NCBI RefSeq assembly: GCF_022539665.2
Contig: NC_081332.1
Coordinates: 2,129,773 to 2,193,772, forward strand
Source of the DNA: Daphnia carinata
Taxonomy: Eukaryota; Arthropoda; Branchiopoda; Diplostraca; Daphniidae
DNA: 64,000 nucleotides
Direction: 5' to 3'
A program made the position numbers and the translations under genes. The notes under the pieces were generated by a model. It had not been told where the DNA came from. It saw only the letters and a program-made list of their open reading frames with translations, and did no database searches. Shown one piece after another: positions 60,866-64,000 of this stretch; within the stretch, counting starts at the first letter, position 1, and the number at the start of each line of letters is the position of its first letter.

Positions 60866-63800
60866 CTGCGAGCAAGTCAGAAGAAGAAGGCGTTGAAACT
60901 GGCGATGAGATGGGTGGGGACTAAAAAGGGCAGTCGGAGCTAAGAAGAAAAATCACGTTGGGAGGCAAAATCAGCGCTTTTTTACACTCTACACGGTATA
61001 CCCCCAAAAGAAAAGGGGGGGGGGGAGGATATATAGATAGCCCTCAGAAGAGTAGTAATAAACACGGCTATTAAGACGATGCGAACGATTTCCAACAGAG
61101 CACGGTTATAATTGTTCTCTTCACGAATTCGAACTGTGTCGGACACTTTCTTCATCTTTTTTTGGGGCCTAATGTGTCCGTGACCTCACCCTCATTAAAC
61201 AAATCAACATGTGAAATGGGGGAACGATGAAAAAACAAAACAAGGCGATCGTGTTTCGTGATCCAAGCGCCGCTCAACGCTGTATACGAAACATTAGGCG
61301 TTATGCTGATTAGCGTTCAGCGATCTCATTAGTTAATCACGTTGCCGTCGGTGTGGTGTTCAAGGAAAACTCGATGGAGTTATGAGTATAGCATCGAAAT
61401 CAAAAGCATTTTTATTTTTCTTTGAAATCGCATTGTTCAGTAGAATTTCGAAGAATGTTCCAGCAGCTCTTTGAATCCATTTGTCACAGAGGGAGATCAT
61501 TTTTGGCATTTGAAAAGAGCTGCCACGTTTTTGATATTCCATTTGTCAAACACGTGAAAAGGATGTAGACTAAAGAACTATTCACTTTTGACATTCTAAA
61601 GAAACTGATAACCTCAGAGACTGGAACGCGCGCGGCTACAGGTCGCCCTAAAACATTTGTTGCTTTTTATGCTACGTTCTCAATCAATTCTCCGTTTTTT
61701 TACCCGATGGCCTTTTTCGTTGATGTATTTAGTCCCCCATTGTCGTTTATCAACGCTCAAAAACACGGATCTCGGTTTCGAGACCACACAGCGTTTCGTT
61801 CTGCATCTCGCTCTCTTTTTCTTAAAACCCCGATAGTTATGCAATAAAACTGGGCTTTATTGATCTCCGGCACGGCTCGTTTTGTTTTGTTTGCGCAAAG
61901 CCATAAATCTTTGTGCGGAGATGATGGCAAATCAGGCCAACTTTATTGTTTTTTCATTTTTATTTTTTATTTTTTTCAAGGAATAAGTAATTATCAATAG
62001 GTAAATGAGCCGAATATGTTTTGAAAAGAAAAAGAGCCCATCTATTGAGCCGATTCTATTCTTTAAAACCTTCATTCATTTTTTCTTCTCTTGTACACAA
62101 TGGGATTTTTCGAATAGCCATACACAAGACGATTGTTTGTGTTTTTTTTTTTTTTTTTGCCTATAATACACAAAGCCTTTTTTCTTTTTTTCTCTGTTCT
62201 TCGGAACCTCGGTCTGTACGTCTATCTATGCGTTTATTTTACTCTCCGTGTCGGGTCTTTTCCGCGTCCGAAGAGAACGGTGGGAAAGTGCCTAAAGGTT
62301 TTTACCTTGTGGTTACGGGTTCATTTTATGGTTCAGCCCTAAAGGAGATTAGCCATAAAGTCAAACAAGCACTCTGATCATCTTCCTCTTTTTTTGTTTT
62401 TCTTTCCTTTTTGCTGCTCTTTATCCTCCTGCCTGATGATGCCTACACGTAGCTGGAGAAAATAAAATTTAAAAAAATAAACTTTTGGCGGTTCTTTTCA
62501 AATGGAACAATCAAAGATGATCCAATCACACGCGACAGCCCGTTTCAAAAAGATTACGTAGTATCATTGTAGCGCTATTCAATTCAAGATAATCAAAGAA
62601 ATGATTTTTGAAGCTTATAATAATGCGAAATTCAATTGGGATGCCTATTTTTCTTGTGAAAAACAATTGCGGCCGTGATGCTATTCCAAGCCTTGATGTG
62701 AAACTGCACGGGCGGGCACGGAAGAGTCAGAAGGAGCTACGAGGTCGTAACACTGGTAGCTCTTCTCTTCGCCTTGAGGAACGTGTGAGAAGTAGTGGCT
62801 TAAAGCAGCAAAAGACGGAACAGCAATTTTTTTTTTTTGTTCACCTACCAACAGCCTCACGATCCTCACCTTGTTGTTCTCCGGGCCTCCTCGTAAGGAG
62901 ACCGTGCGGCAGAAGAAAAAAAAAAAAAAGGGCGATCGTACTTTGATTACTGTCGAGGAGAGGAGTGCAGCAGGAAGCCAATTATAGCGCAGCTGCTGCG
63001 GTCTTCGTGGGCATGGCCTCGAGCTCATGGTTTTAACTCTCAAAAGCCTGCATGCTCCATAAGTATAATTCGGGTTTAGTTTTATATAACATGCAAGTGT
63101 GTGTATATACTGCACGTTGGTTGACAGTTCTTCAGGTTCCTTTTCACAAAGAAAAAAGAAAATGTTAGATTAGCTCGAAGGGGCATTGCGCGATGGAAGG
63201 GAATTATGTTTTCTTGAAAATGAGTGTGGCCGGTATTCTTCTATCCCCGTCTGTGAATTGAGTGGAAGTAGCCAGTTGTCAAGACAGGTCGTGACATTTC
63301 AGGAGAACGTTGGACTTTCAACAATGATGTAGACGCAAAGTCACGCACGATGGAGGAAATGGATCGAAATTAATGGACTACAATGTCACGCGGATATGCC
63401 GCACAAATGGGACGAACGCCCCTCATCCTCAATAAATGAGCAGCTTCAGTCTGCCTCAAGCCATCTTAATAATATCCAATTGAACGTGATTTTTAATAAG
63501 CAGACCATCAGTACTAAATCCGTTTTGATAAAATAATCAAATTATTTGAGAATTATACGATGTGCAATCAGACTTAAATTTAAAGAAATGCGTTCGAGTG
63601 CTGCTACAAAGCAACCGGGATAATGGATGGTGGTCCAATCATGGAGACACGCGGGAGTGTGCTTCCTTATTTATTTATTTTTTTTTTTTTGTGAACCAAA
63701 CTTGCCTAGCGTGCGATGGCTGTGGAAGTCCGGGCTCAAAGTTCTCTCAGCAAAGGTCGTTACGTGGTTAGAGAGGCCACAGCCACGTCGGAAAGTTGCG

Positions 63801-64000
63801 ACGCATTTCCGCCAAGTTCAACGTTCTCCAAGCCACTGAACCACATTTCACGACGATTATTTGATATTAAAAAGAAAAAAAAAAAACATTTTTTATTTCA
63901 CAGCATTTGCGTTAACGTTCTTTCTCTCTTTTTATTTTAAGTTCTTCTTCTCTTTGCTTTCCAATCACGAAATGCATTCAAAATGTTTGATGCGTTAAAA
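60866..64000. other. Mostly non-coding DNA to the window edge
   Basis: No gene I would defend. A frame from ATG 63716 reads MAVEVRAQSSLSKGRYVVRE and runs about 55 codons before a Lys run. It is GC-richer than its surroundings and could be a first exon of a plus-strand gene beyond the window, but there is no clear donor. A self-complementary GCGCAGCTGCTGCG lies near 62988. A/T runs are common. Confidence 0.35.

Noticed and set aside
62681-63115. 144-codon minus-strand frame
   Set aside because: Interrupted by a Phe run from a homopolymer, with no recognisable domain and no splice support.

Overview
The window looks like nuclear DNA of an arthropod, most likely a cladoceran crustacean of the Daphnia type. 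That is an inference from compact genes with introns of roughly 50-100 bases, ordinary GT-AG splice sites, and proteins that read as clear animal orthologues. No database search was possible, so names rest on remembered family motifs. Gene models were built by hand by joining exons whose splice phases agree.

Layout. (1) 1-4600: 3' part of a MAX-network repressor gene (Mnt), plus strand; the bHLH exons lie to the left of the window. (2) 4725-15685: one very large inverted duplication with two arms of about 5 kb around a 0.54 kb spacer. Each arm carries the same cargo: a terminal-repeat MITE, a minisatellite, three tRNA-like sequences and remnants of coding exons. (3) 15770-17285: a decayed Tyr-rich repeat gene and an unidentified exon pair, both minus strand. 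(4) 17.3-36.2 kb: AT-rich non-coding DNA with extreme homopolymer density. The second half is probably the first intron of a family-92 glycosyltransferase gene (29918-38037, plus). (5) 40.0-42.0 kb: a nucleotide-sugar transporter of the SLC35A2/A3 type (minus), with a doubtful small gene behind it. (6) 42.6-49.5 kb: an accessory stretch with short inverted-repeat elements, a small spliced coiled-coil gene, a second fold-back element whose loop holds three tRNA-like sequences, and a broken vasa-type DEAD-box helicase gene. (7) 49.5-59.0 kb: ordinary genes, NDUFAF3 (plus), a PTP-PEST family tyrosine phosphatase (minus) and NTAN1 (minus). (8) 59-64 kb: mostly non-coding, with one possible terminal exon.

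The host genes do not form a pathway. The glycosyltransferase and the sugar-nucleotide transporter are neighbours and would both act in the Golgi, but they are on opposite strands. The least explained material is the pair of fold-back elements carrying tRNA-like triplets, and a recurring GCCATCTAGCGG-type motif that sits upstream of several genes and inside the repeats.
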